Shown here: positions 34,274-45,300 of the stretch, piece after piece | Position numbering within the stretch: position 1 is the first letter of the stretch | Layout: every line of letters begins with the position of its first letter | Assembly (NCBI GenBank): GCA_012845835.1 | Contig: JABAKD010000029.1 | Location: forward strand, 7,373,484 to 7,437,483 | From: Undaria pinnatifida | Lineage: Eukaryota; Sar; Phaeophyceae; Laminariales; Alariaceae | Reading direction: 5' to 3' | Length of the DNA: 64,000 nucleotides | The notes under the pieces: generated by a model | What the model was told of the DNA's origin: nothing | The model's database searches: none | What the model saw: only the letters and a program-made list of their open reading frames with translations | Position numbers and translations under genes: made by a program

Positions 34274-34660
34274 CTATGTTCGAAAACACGATTCTGATAC
34301 AATACGATAGTGAGCTCTAGAACATCAAACAAAAAGTACGTGTAGAAAAAACCACGTGGTTGCAAAACAAACAAGACAAAATAATATGTATTCGAAAACA
34401 CCACCCTGATACAATACGATAACGAAACCTAGAACATCAACCAAAACGTACACGTGTAGCAAAAACTACGTGGTTACAAAATAACATGTATTCGAAAATA
34501 CCGCTCGGAAACAACACGATAACAAAGTCTAGAACATAAACCAAAACATATACGTGTAACATCAAAAACGCGGAAAGCACCACTTTGAAACAATACGATA
34601 ACCAAGTCTAGAATATCAACCAAAACATACGTGAAACAAAAACCACGCGGACATACGACA
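34274..34660. repeat. Imperfect tandem array of about 105 bp, four units
   Basis: Units begin near 34274, 34385, 34486 and 34575. Each carries TTCGAAAA(C/T)AC, ACAATACGATA, TCTAGAACAT, AACCAAAAC and an ACCACG(T/C)GG end. Divergence between neighbours is moderate. Confidence 0.8.
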
Positions 34661-35388
34661 CACTAGAACCATATATACGTCCGCATACAAACACCAGTCA
34701 AAAGGTGGAACCCATATACCATGGGTTCCAAATTGAGGTCCCTACGAGTCTGAAACATCACATAGTCCACATAAAGTCTTCGCACAAACCTAAAAATGCG
34801 TCACAACTGCTCGTTGCCAAATGGCAGGTTCATCAAGAACGCAAGAACAAACAGAACGAGAGGCAGGGTAATCGAAGCAGTGCAAATCATTATAGCATTC
34901 GCCCACCACATCACCTCCTTTGAAATTGGTTTTGGGCATCAGCGAACTGGGTCCAACGCATGCCCGTAGTGTCTTAGGTGGAGTGAGGAGCGGTAGTAAA
35001 AATCAAGTGCGCTGCTCGATAACCTGTTCCTGACCGTCGGTATACTGAATAATCTTCGGGCCGCGTCTTTTCTGTGTCAGGTGTGTGAGGAATTTCTTTG
35101 TCATTTTTCAAGCAAGCGGTTGCGTTGGCATATACTACCTGGCTTGATGTAAAGGAAAGGAACACCACTGAGCGATCATCTACTACATGTTAGGGCATGT
35201 TTTCATGAACACCACTAACAAGAGCACCAGACATGGACGCGACATCTACAGGACTACAACATCTTCGACGACAGTGGGGAGAAAACAGGACGTATAAGTG
35301 TACACTATACAAGGTTCCCCTTCGGGAGGTGGACACGTGCCTCCCGGGGGCGACGCAAGTCGGATGACTACAACTGATGATGAAGTAT

Positions 35389-36036
35389 TTATGCAGAAGG
35401 TGTATATCGGAGGGATGCGTAGTGGAAAGAATGTGGATAATATAAGATATCACAGACATTTGGAGGAGGAGGGTTGGGATATTGCTGAGGCTCGGTGTGA
35501 TAAGTTATTCGAAAGTCCACTCCGTATAACTGCGTGGCAGCAATTAATTCTACGTTTGTAGCATATGCGTAAGGCTGTGACATGAAGTGGAGATACTCTT
35601 CGACACTCGAATATGTAGTAGTAGGTTGAGATCCAGCGACTTCCACAAGTTCTTGATTTGCTCCAGCTAAGATGCTGTCGTGGAAAGTGTTGAAACCTGA
35701 TCCTGGGATAACGGTGTACAAATTGGTTGTGATGTGGGCAATAATATGTGCACGGACGATGTGATGTAAAGCTGGGTTGTTGTGCACACTACGCGAGATA
35801 CATCTTAATAAACATGCACCATCACCAATCTCGGGAATAATGGACCATTGACCAGAATTGTTATTGTTGCCGCTGTTGTTGTCTTCATCATTTTCGCTGT
35901 CTGATGGGTTTGTACTGCTGTCGCTGCTGTTAGAGGAATCTTTGGTGTCAATTTGTTGTTTGTTTTCTGTGTCCAGCATTTTTCCCCGCGCGCTTATACC
36001 GATGTTTGTTGCCGATATGGTCTGTTGTGTGCACAT
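35389..36036 (-). CDS. OTU-type cysteine protease (probable deubiquitinase), 215 aa
   Basis: ATG at 36036, single exon. Residues 30-62 are a Ser/Asn/Asp-rich low-complexity linker. The OTU-like domain starts at about residue 64. The catalytic-cysteine motif GDGACLLRCIS places Asp72 and Cys75, and the C-terminal histidine lies in SFHYASLRY (His205). Between them, YSSVEEYLHFMSQPYAYATN and VELIAATQLYGVDFRI match the usual OTU middle region (E-Y...W/G-x-x-E/L-x-A-x-a). OTU proteases cleave ubiquitin chains using this Cys/His/Asp arrangement. The domain is close to the minimal length of about 130-140 residues. Small OTU proteins occur in eukaryotes, viruses and retroelements, so an element-derived origin is possible. 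Its 5' region and first two thirds are duplicated at 36301-36841. Confidence 0.85.
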   Translation of the reverse strand: MCTQQTISATNIGISARGKMLDTENKQQIDTKDSSNSSDSSTNPSDSENDEDNNSGNNNNSGQWSIIPEIGDGACLLRCISRSVHNNPALHHIVRAHIIAHITTNLYTVIPGSGFNTFHDSILAGANQELVEVAGSQPTTTYSSVEEYLHFMSQPYAYATNVELIAATQLYGVDFRITYHTEPQQYPNPPPPNVCDILYYPHSFHYASLRYTPSA

Positions 36037-36039
36037 CGT

Positions 36040-36178
36040 TACTTTTGCTTGAGTTGTGTTGCTACTTTATATCTCTTTATACAGGTTTCGCTACTGCTGT
36101 ATGGTAACCACCGTGTCAATTGTGAGGGAGAACTCACAGTAAACTTAGAGTCTATGGACTACGTGCTGCTTGCTGGTG
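36040..36178 (-). promoter_or_regulatory. Leader/promoter-like region of the OTU gene, repeated three times
   Basis: Two TATAAAG motifs lie at 36065-36071 and 36075-36081, 29-45 bases upstream of the ATG. Nearly the same sequence recurs at about 36692-36841 and 37058-37160, each time upstream of the same first codons. Confidence 0.45.
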
Positions 36179-36245
36179 GTGCTGCTGACGGAACTTTGCA
36201 AGACAAACGGAACTTTTTCGGGCACGTTGGCGTTGTTTGTTCCGT

Positions 36246-36689
36246 TCAGAAAAATATATTGTCTACACCGACAAATGATTCTTTATTATCTACATGACCT
36301 TGATTTGCTCCAGCTAAGATGCTGTCGTGGAAGGTGTTGAAACCTGATCCTGGGATAACGGTGTACAAATTGGTTGTGATGTGGGCAATAATAATATGTG
36401 CACGGACGATGTGATGTAAAGCTGGGTTGTTGTGCACACGACGCGAGATACATCTTAATAAACATGCACCATCACCAATCTCGGGAATAATGGACCATTG
36501 ACCAGAATTGTTATTGTTGCCGCTATTATTGTTGTCTTGATCATTTTCGCTGTCTGATGGGTTTGTACTGCTGTCGCTGCTGTTAGAGGAATCATTGGTG
36601 TCAATTTGTTGTTTGTTTTCTGTGTCCAGTATTTTTCCCCGCGTGCTTATACCGATGTTTGTTGCCGATATGGTCTGTTGTGTGCACAT
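36246..36689 (-). pseudogene. Truncated tandem copy of the OTU gene
   Basis: The frame from ATG 36689 matches the OTU gene for about 130 residues, with few substitutions and small indels, and keeps Asp and Cys in GDGACLLRCIS. At 36300 homology ends after AGANQ and an unrelated tail, GHVDNKESFVGVDNIFF, leads to a stop. The distal domain half and the catalytic His are missing, so it should be inactive as a protease, though it could still be expressed. Confidence 0.85.
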
Positions 36690-36956
36690 CGTTACTTTTG
36701 CTTGAGTTGTGTTGCTACTTTATATCTCTTTATACAGGTTTCGCTACTGCTAACTGTATGCTATCCACCGTGTCAATTGTGAGAGAGAACTCACAGTAAA
36801 CTTAGAGTCTATGGACTACGTGCTGCTTGCTGGTGGTGCTCTATTGTAAAACCGCTGTGTATGTTCTTTTGATGAGAGTAAACGTCTTGTGTATTTATTC
36901 TCCTCGGTCCATCCATAAAAAAATCCCGTTCTCAATAAAATTTGATTTTTTATGAT

Positions 36957-37055
36957 CTATATATTATTGCCGCTCTCTGCGGTTGCTTGCTGCTGCTGTG
37001 ATCGTAGACAGTTCACACCGATGTTCGTTGCCGATATGGTCTGTTGTGTGCACAT
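36957..37055 (-). pseudogene. Third OTU leader copy fused to unrelated sequence
   Basis: ATG at 37055 begins with the same 13 residues, MCTQQTISATNIG, as both OTU copies, then runs into VNCLRSQQQQATAESGNNI and stops. Upstream sequence is the shared OTU leader. No OTU domain is present. Confidence 0.7.
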
Positions 37056-37441
37056 CGTTACTTTTGCTTGGGTTGTGTTGCTACTTTATATCTCTTTATA
37101 CAGGTTTCGCTACTGCTGTATGGTAACCACCGTGTCAATTGTGAGGGAGAACTCACAGTAATGACATAGTTCACGTCGTTGCAGCGGGTACATATACACC
37201 GCGCCCGCGTCTAGCAGTGCGGGAAAATTCTCTCGCAAATACATTTTGATGCCACCCCGATGTACGTGCGAGGACTAAAGTTCCACCGTGTGTGTAGTAG
37301 ACGTATTTAAGCCTGACGATATGCGTATATTTTAGGCTCTAAACCAAATTAAGCCCTATCGTGTCTTAAATGTCTACACAATAGGTCTATTTTATCGACC
37401 TAACGACCACGGCAGACCAAGGTGAGATGTGGATTTTCCCA

Positions 37442-37481
37442 AAATATGCACTTGGGCACATTTTGGCCCAAGTGCATATTT
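37442..37481. repeat. Perfect 16-bp hairpin, 8-nt loop
   Basis: AAATATGCACTTGGGC (37442-37457) pairs perfectly with 37466-37481 around the loop ACATTTTG. No adjacent gene explains it. Confidence 0.8.
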
Positions 37482-37886
37482 GAAGCAATTTTCCGAGTAT
37501 TTTCCAGCAAACAACAGCATTTCAGACGACAAAAGCTCGAGGAAACATCAGACGGATGCCTACATCAGACGGATGCCTACATTTCGAGGGTGGAAATTGA
37601 ACCGGGTTGAGGGCCAGTCCTGCTGTGCTGCTGTACTGACTGCCACACTGAGGCACACCGAAGGCAGCAGACGCCTGCGAGGTATCCTACATATGAAGCG
37701 AGTATGGAGTACGAAGCACTCAATGTTTTTGTCAGGCACCAGTTATTTGTTTTGGCCGTTTGTTCAAGCTCGCACAGCATGGGCAGGGGAGGGTCTTTCT
37801 CGAAGTTTCCACCCACTCATGTGCTGACTCATGACATAAATCCTCGTCTTGCCATCTGCGTCTGGAGTAGTGCAGAAATATCATAG

Positions 37887-38023
37887 TCTATTTTCAAGTA
37901 GTTTGATCTTTCCTCGGCTTTTCTTTTTATGCGTACTGAAAGAGACCACTATTTCGAGTTTTAGACATATGGTGTTTTTTTTATGCGTTTAAGGTCGAAA
38001 TATCGAATGGCCTAGCTCTTCCA
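37887..38023. repeat. Separate copy of the 38.4-38.7 kb tandem unit
   Basis: It matches 38369-38502 from TCTATTTTCAAGTAG to CCTAGCTCTTCCA in direct orientation, about 480 bp upstream. Confidence 0.85.
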
Positions 38024-38368
38024 TTGAAGCTGCATCATCTGTCGCACTCTCCTGCCCAGAAATGTAGATTGCGATTGGTGTCTCCCCGTGCCACCTCTCT
38101 ACCCCTATGCTCCTGCCGATGTGTTCTCCCTACTGCTACTGCTGCTGCTGTCGCTGCTGCGTGGGCGCTACTCCCTTCTTTCTCTACCGGTTGTTGTGTC
38201 CGATACTCGCTGCTGGTGTGCTGCTGGTGTGCTACGTTGTTGCTGCTGAGGTCCTCCTATTTTCCGCTATTCATTCCCCTGGAACCACCCCCCCCCCCTA
38301 TGCTACCCGGTTCTCCGATATTTCCTCTTCGTTCCGCCAAACTCCAGACTGTTCCGACATTCTTACAT

Positions 38369-38729
38369 TCTATTTTCAAGTAGTTTGATCTTTCCTCGGC
38401 TTTTCTTTTTATGCGTACTGAAAGAGACCACTATTTCGAGTTTTAGACATATGGTGTTTTTTTTATGCGTTTAAGGTCGAAATATCGAATGCCCTAGCTC
38501 TTCCAGTTGGAAGTACTTAAGACCTAACCTCGAGGCTTAAATACGTCTAGTGTGTGGTTGCCCGGGGACAGAAGCGAGACCACTATTTCGAGTTTTAGAC
38601 ATATGGTGTTTTTTTTATGCGTTTAAGGTCGAAATATCGAATGGCCTAGCTCTTCCAGTTGGAAGTACTTAAGACCTAACCTCGAGGCTTAAATACGTCT
38701 AGTGTGTGGTTGCCCGGGGACAGAAGCGT
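38369..38729. repeat. Tandem duplication with 152-bp period
   Basis: The stretch from GAGACCACTATTTCGAG to GGGGACAGAAGCG occurs twice in tandem (from about 38425 and 38576) and is almost identical, so the duplication is recent. Confidence 0.9.
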
Positions 38730-38959
38730 CTCCTACCCCGCAAAATAGAGCCAGTCTCGGCGGCTTTCCGCGGCCATAGCTCGCGCCACGGACGTCCCAT
38801 GAGCCCGGCACACGGCTGATAATATACCGACGGGTAGTCTGATCGCATTGCAGAAGAAAGCACACCAAAAAACTCTGCGCCGGCGGAGAAAAAGGGACGG
38901 ACTAGGCAAAAAAATCAAAATGGTACATATGCATATATAGTCTATAATAATGTGGAAAG

Positions 38960-40070
38960 TAAGTACAGACAGGGATGTTAACACTGCGGTAAACCACACG
39001 ACCAACCTATTACGCAGGGTATTGTCCATCCGCTTACATGATTGCCTGACAACCCCTACTATTCCAAACGCAGTGGAATGTGCCTAACGAAGTAAAGTCA
39101 CCCTCGCGTTCAATAGTGGTGACATCGCATGTCCACGTGAGACAACCTTTACGAAACGCAGTAGCATATGCCTGACGAAGTGAAGTCACCCTCGCCTTCA
39201 ATAGTAGTGACATCGCATATATATGACGTTGCATGCCCACCTCAACTGCTGTATTTGTAAGATGTATCTCTGTCTTAGAATTGGCGACCTCAGAGCCCCA
39301 CAGCGGCACGGTAAAAATCATGGACGTGAAATCGCACATTTGAGACAATAATAAGTTGAAAAGGAAGCACAAACAGACGTGATACACTGCCGACCCATCG
39401 CATACCCTCCTGAGACGACCTCTACGAAACACAGTACCATTTACCTCACGAAGTAAAATCACCCTCGCGATCAATAGTGATGACATCGCATATATATGAC
39501 ATCACATACCCACCTCGCCTGATGTATTTGTAGGACGTATCTCTGACTTAAAATTGACGACTGCAGAGCCCCACATCGACAAGGTAAAATCATAGGCGTG
39601 AAATCGTACATTTATTTGAGACAAAAATAATTTGGAAAAGGAAGCACAGGCAGATGTGTTAAAACTGCGGTAAACAACCTTACCAACCCATTACGTAGGG
39701 TATTTCGTACATACCGTCTGCATGATCGCCTCCCCACCTATGCCAAGCGAAGTATTACTAACGAGGTAACGTGATTGAGCGCGTGTATACCAAGTATGAC
39801 TAATGAGGTAACGTAATTGAGCACATGTATACCAAGCGTCGATTCGCATCCCTCCCTCTAATGCTCAAAGACGGAGACAGTATATGGCCACATACATCAC
39901 CTCGCATGCTGTATTTGGCAATACGTATCTCTTGCGTATAATTAGCGATGTCGATAATAATGGTGACTGTATGATGATGGTGACAAACACAGTGCATGAC
40001 CACATCACCTCGCCTGTTGCATTTGACAATACGTATCTCTTTCTTATAATTAGCGATGTCAGAAAATAAT
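38960..40070. repeat. Complex tandem array with three interleaved modules
   Basis: Module 1 (CTGCGGTAAAC, ATTACG(C/T)AGGGTATT) is at about 38975 and 39665. Module 2 (ACGAAGT(A/G)AAGTCACCCTCGC, CAATAGTG/AGTGACATCGCAT) is at about 39090, 39170 and 39450. Module 3 (TGCTGTATTTG, ACGTATCTCT, TTAGCGA) is at about 39245, 39525, 39905 and 40015, with a further relative at about 63220-63290. The 150-codon minus-strand frame across it is repeat-encoded. Confidence 0.75.
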
Positions 40071-40309
40071 GGTACCTACAAATATTCTATAAAATATTCT
40101 AGCTTTCGATCGATGTATCATACAACAACAAACTATGAAGATTTAACACGTTATTTACTACACTTAAACACTGGGTTGCATGCTGCATCTAACATCAAAC
40201 CTTCTAGAATAGTAAACATTACAAGCCAGATGATATAAAAGGATGTCTTATTGCTTCAATCGTCAGGTTTGTCCCTTTTGAGAATTTATAGTTTCCGCGC
40301 ACATATTGA

Positions 40310-41590
40310 AATGTCCCGCCCCCCGCCCCTCCCCCCCCCCCCTCCCCTCCCCCTCCACTGACCTCTTTTTCATAACAAACCCCAACCCTTTCCCCCCCCC
40401 CGCCCCTCCGTCCCCCGATCCCCCCCCCCCCTTCCGCCTAGTCTGTCCAAACGCCCCACTCACAATCAAAATCGGCCTGAGTAATAAACACCTATACGCA
40501 GTTGATACCACGTCATTATCTTTCTGACCATCCATGACGAAGGTTTCAATTATTTCCCCCCCCCCCCCCCCCTCCAACGCCCCCTCTTTTCCGACCACCT
40601 ACACGATCGCCTAGACCTAGCACCACGCGTATAACAAGCTGCTACATATCTTTGATCTCACAGCCGAAGTGTATTTGAATATTATTTGTGACCTAAACCT
40701 CCTAAAAATCCCCCCCCCCCCTCTTGCTCTCCCTTACTCAAACGCCCCACCAAATATCAAAATCCGCCACATTAACAAACACTTCACGCACAGGATATCA
40801 CCTCATTATCTTTCGAGAGCCATCCATGCCGCTGTGTTTCCCCCCCCCCCCCCCCCCCTCCAACGCCCCCTCTTTCCCGACCACCTGCACGATCGCCTAG
40901 ACCTAGCACCACGCGTATAACAAGCTGATACATATCTTTGATCTCACAGCCGAAGTGTATTTGAATATTATTTGTGACCTAAACCTCCTAAAAAATCCCC
41001 CCCCCCCCCCCCCCCCTCTTGCTCTCCCTTACTCAAACGCCCCACCAAATATCGAAATCCGCCACATTAATAAACACTTCACGCACAGGATATCACCTCA
41101 TTATCTTTCGAGAGCCATCCATGCCGCTGTGTTCCCCCCCCCCCCCCCGCCCCCCCCCCCCCCCCCCCGCCTCGAACGCCCCTTTCTTCCCCATCACCCG
41201 CACCTTCGCCTAGACCTAGCACCACACGTATAACAAACCCCTCACCTAAAGCCCTTTCCCCCCCCCCCCCCGCCCCCCGCCCCCGCCCCCACCCCCCACC
41301 GTCCCCCCCCAACCCATCCCAACCCCACCCCCTCGAACACTCCACCCTCTCTTTACTCACTGATTGTACGACTTACCCCAGAATATACACGATAAACTGA
41401 TGTATTATTTCCAAAAATGTCACATTTATCCCCTCGAAATAATGTATAGTTTCCAGGCACATATCGAGCTGCCCCCCCCCCCCCGCCCCCAATAATATAC
41501 TGGTGCCAAAACCGTCAGATTTATCCCCTCGAAAGGATTTATAGCTTACATGCACAAATTGCCCCTTTCCCCCCCCCCCCCCCCCCCGCC
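40310..41590. repeat. C-rich tandem array, about 290-310 bp period
   Basis: CTAGACCTAGCACCAC occurs at 40611, 40897 and about 41211. Each unit carries a TTTGATCTCACAGCCGAAGT segment (relative of the leader family), a C-run after CTAAACCTCCTAAAAA, and a second C-run after CCATCCATGCCGCTGTG. Poly-C lengths differ between units and may be mis-assembled. Confidence 0.85.
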
Positions 41591-41644
41591 CCCCTCCAAA
41601 CCCGCTCGCTTTTGATCAAAACCAGCCCCCCCCTTTGCCTTCAC

Positions 41645-41895
41645 AGCTGTCAGATTTTGTCCCCCTCAGAAACGGGTTTTATAGTTTCCGCGCACAGACT
41701 GACTGAAATCATCCTGTTGACCCTGATAGCTACACTGTAGCTGTAAGGGGAGTCGCCGACCTATATCCTTAATGAGGACACACAACTCGTAATGCGCGCG
41801 ATCGGAGTATCACACACAGCTTGCAAAGATGAGTTTCGACGAAATCTTCGATCTCACAGCTGGAGTGTATTTTAATTTTTATAATATATATATGA
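41645..41895 (+). repeat. Leader-family repeat, full copy
   Basis: It runs from GTCCCCCTCAGAAACGGGTT through TTTATAGTTTCCGCGCACAG, GGGGAGTCGCCGACC and GCGCGATCGGAGTATCACAC to ATG 41829. The frame reads MSFDEIFDLTAGVYFNFYN. The TTTATAG motif about 145 bp upstream of the ATG is TATA-like. Confidence 0.85.
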
Positions 41896-42339
41896 CTAAT
41901 TTTCAAGGACGTCGTCAGCCGTGAGTTCGACGAATTTCAGGTCAATACTCATCTTTGCAAGCTGCGTTGTTGGTACTCGTAATATATTATATATGGGTGA
42001 TTTTTTATTGGGAGATGTCCTATTTTTTGTCCACTATAATGGTAAGTGTTGGTATTTATACTTTATTTAGGTGGGTAATTTTGAGCTAGGTAAAACATCA
42101 CATATATTTTATAAATTTATTACTATAGTTTCCACTATATACTCCGAGTATAATTTAATTTTTACTAGTATAATATACTGCTCTATCATATGTACGGTAG
42201 GGGGTTTATTTTGTTTTTCTCCCCCCGGCTTTAATATCGTGAAGAGTACGAATACAGGATATTATTAGTCATCTATATGTTGCTCTTAATACAGCATTCG
42301 AGAATTAAAGTCAGCTACTCCCACCCCAAAAATAATAAA

Positions 42340-42397
42340 AACTCTGTGGGACACGAACCCACGGTTCCAAATCGATACGCTGTCACTCTAATATTTA
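42340..42397 (-). repeat. tRNA-derived SINE head with T-run, copy in duplication B
   Basis: Same element as at 21109. Here the T-arm is perfectly paired, GTGGG-TTCGTGT-CCCAC, followed by AGAGTTTTTATT. The window begins inside the equivalent element of copy A. Confidence 0.6.
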
Positions 42398-45300
42398 AAT
42401 ACAAGGGCTTCGCTCGCGGGCGGCTGGACGCCGCCCGCTACGCTCGCGCAAGGCAAGGAAGAATGCAACTAAAAACATGTGAAGGGGGGAGAAAGAAGGG
42501 GCCCACGATTTGGTGCGGACAGCGATTTGATAATGCCAAGAGCTGCTTGTGCAAAGCAAATTGCCTTGTTGTTGTGCTCAGCTGTGTTGTGTGCTTTTGG
42601 TACCGGTGTTACGTTCTGATCGGCGGTACGGGGGTACTTTGCGTGGGGGAAAAAACAGGGGGCCGTGCAAGATCGAATACATCATGTAGAAAAAAAAAAA
42701 AGTATAGACTATAGTACACAACAGCACGTATTATACCCGGTACTGCTCTAGTCTATGTTCGAAAGAAAGGACACAACGCAGCACGACACAGCACCGCAGC
42801 GAAGGGCACACGGCACCGCACCGCACGGCTCCCCACGGCGCTACGCTGAGCTGCTGGGCTGTATAAAGAAAGCCGGACTGATCTGAGCTGGGCGTGTATT
42901 GTGATCCAACAGCGTAGTACCTGATAGTATGTACAAACCTGGTGTAGTAGTACCGGTATGTACTACTATAAGCCTCAAGGTCTTCTCGTAGGTTCGAATC
43001 CCAGGGTCATCGGGGAAAGAAAATGATCCTCATAAAAAAATAAATAGATTATCAACGTGACTTTGTGGCCTTCTAGTAGATAGACTGTCCGCTTATAAGC
43101 CTGGTTTTCGTTAGTTGAATCCAGGCGTCATCGGGGAAAAAAAAATGTCCTCTTAAAAGAATCGATATATTTTATATAAAAATTGAAAAACGTCAGCTGT
43201 GAGTACGACCGGTTGAATGGTTGAAACTCAAAGCAAGAAATCAAAGAAAAGCTGGGCCAATTGTAAATGTTCAGAAGAAAATGAAAAACGAGTTCGAACG
43301 AATCAAATTTAAAGGAGATAGTAGAAAATGAACGAGGAAACAACTGAAAAACGAAAAAAGTACAATAATTGTCATAACTGGTCCACAGCTATAGCTTGCT
43401 CCTGTTGTTGCCTTGTGCTGTGTGCCCTTGGGCGCATTACAAAAAGCTCGCATGGACGTCTATTAAAATGCAAGTTCAACTCCCTCGCATAGACGTCCTT
43501 TAAAATGCATATTCAGCTCCCGAAGAAACAAAGTTAGTTGCAAGTTCAACTCCCAAAAACAAAAGTTACTTGGAAAAAAAGAGTTGAAAAAAAAAAGTTA
43601 AAAAAACGTTCAGAACATGGGCTGACCTGAGCTGGGGGTGCGTTGTGATCCAACAACGTATTATGTACAAACTCATTACCGGTACGTGGGATGATACTGC
43701 GAATGAATGCTACTGGCATGTACGAACTATTAAAAGTATCGCAAAGCACGCAGCATGGCAAAGCAGCAAAGCACGTCAAAGCACAGCGCTGCGCTCTGCT
43801 AAGCTAGAGCTGCAGGGCATCGCAGGGCACTGCACGGCGCTGCGTTGCTGCGAGCTATAGCGCTGCGGTGGGGTGCTGGGCTGTGCGAAGCTGATGAGCC
43901 AAGCCCAGATCTCAGCTGACGAAACTCGGAGATGCCAGGGGGAAGCACCAACCGAGCGCTTTCGGCACGAAGATATTTGTAATTTCCCCAGCAACTAATT
44001 GGGAACTTCGGGACGGTTCTTTTCCCCAGCAACTAATTTTCTTTTCGGCAATTACGGGCTGAGAAGGGCTGAGAGGGGGGAGGACATGCCGAGCGAGACC
44101 TCCGAGGGGGTCGAGGTCTAAGTAATTAAGTTTACATGTACATATTTTCAGGACGTCAGGTGTGAGTTCGACGAATTTCAAGTCATACTCATATATTTTG
44201 AATCTGCTTTGTTAGTACTTAAGTCTTGTACTATGCTATGTGGGTGAAATTTTTTTCGGGGGTCCTTTTCTTTTATAAATAAATGTTTTATTTGTTCACG
44301 CGTTTTCCGAGTGTCATCTTTTAATTTCTGCTCTTCTTGTACAACATCTCAAAACAAAATATTTAGTCTAGACTAGACTATATATTTAGAATTTTGGTTA
44401 TCTAGAACGCGATCTCACCCAATCAATCATAGAGATATCGGTGGGCGGTCTAACTTTGATCCGTTAACTCATCAAACTGGCCCGTCAAGCCACCAAGGAA
44501 TATTCACGTGTATTAGCTTTGTGGGGACTTCCCTAACGGCTGTCCTTTAAGGGGCAAGAACACCGTCAACAGACATAGTCTATATCTTCGGTCCGATCCG
44601 TTACTGCATTTTTTCGAGTAAATGTAAAACTTAACAACGGTAAATGATTTTACAAAGGCATTGATTGGTCTATCAAACTGTCCCTGCCCGGCTGATCGGC
44701 TGGATGTTCACGTCGTGACACGATCTGACGAACAAAGGTGCCAAAACATCAAAACGTCAAAATAAGTGTCGAATGTCGAAATAATGTCAAAAACCGTCAC
44801 AAACCTTGTAGCCAAATGAATCAGGAAACGGCAATTTAGGCCTGTGACGGACGACCGCCGAGACGTAGATATATATTATTTCTAGTGAGTGAGATCCAGC
44901 AACAACAGGTAGGTGCTACTGCTATAAGTACAATAATAATCGTTGTTCCTGCCAAACGCCGGTGCGCGCGAGGCCCATGTACGGCCATTCTAGCATCCCA
45001 GTTCTGGGCCTCGTCGTCGGTTGTGCCAGGTTGTGTGCCAGGCTTTTAGTGGAATCATGCCGACAGACATTCTCATGGAGTAATTACTGATTCGACGGTA
45101 TTCGCGCTTTATTTGGGATGCCAATATAATACCGACACAACAGCAGAGGCGCGTATGTATGCACGTATTGATCGCGGTAAAGTACCATTTATCACGGATA
45201 ACAGCACACCCCTCTTGCAAAAGAACACCCGCCGGGGGTATATCTTTTTGATCATTTTTCGACAGACACTTTAGACTAATACCGCGCCCCCTTCGAACGT

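Noticed and set aside
39034..39486. 150-codon minus-strand frame with internal repeats
   Set aside because: The repeats in the protein are the tandem DNA modules, and the frame does not persist in the other copies of the modules.
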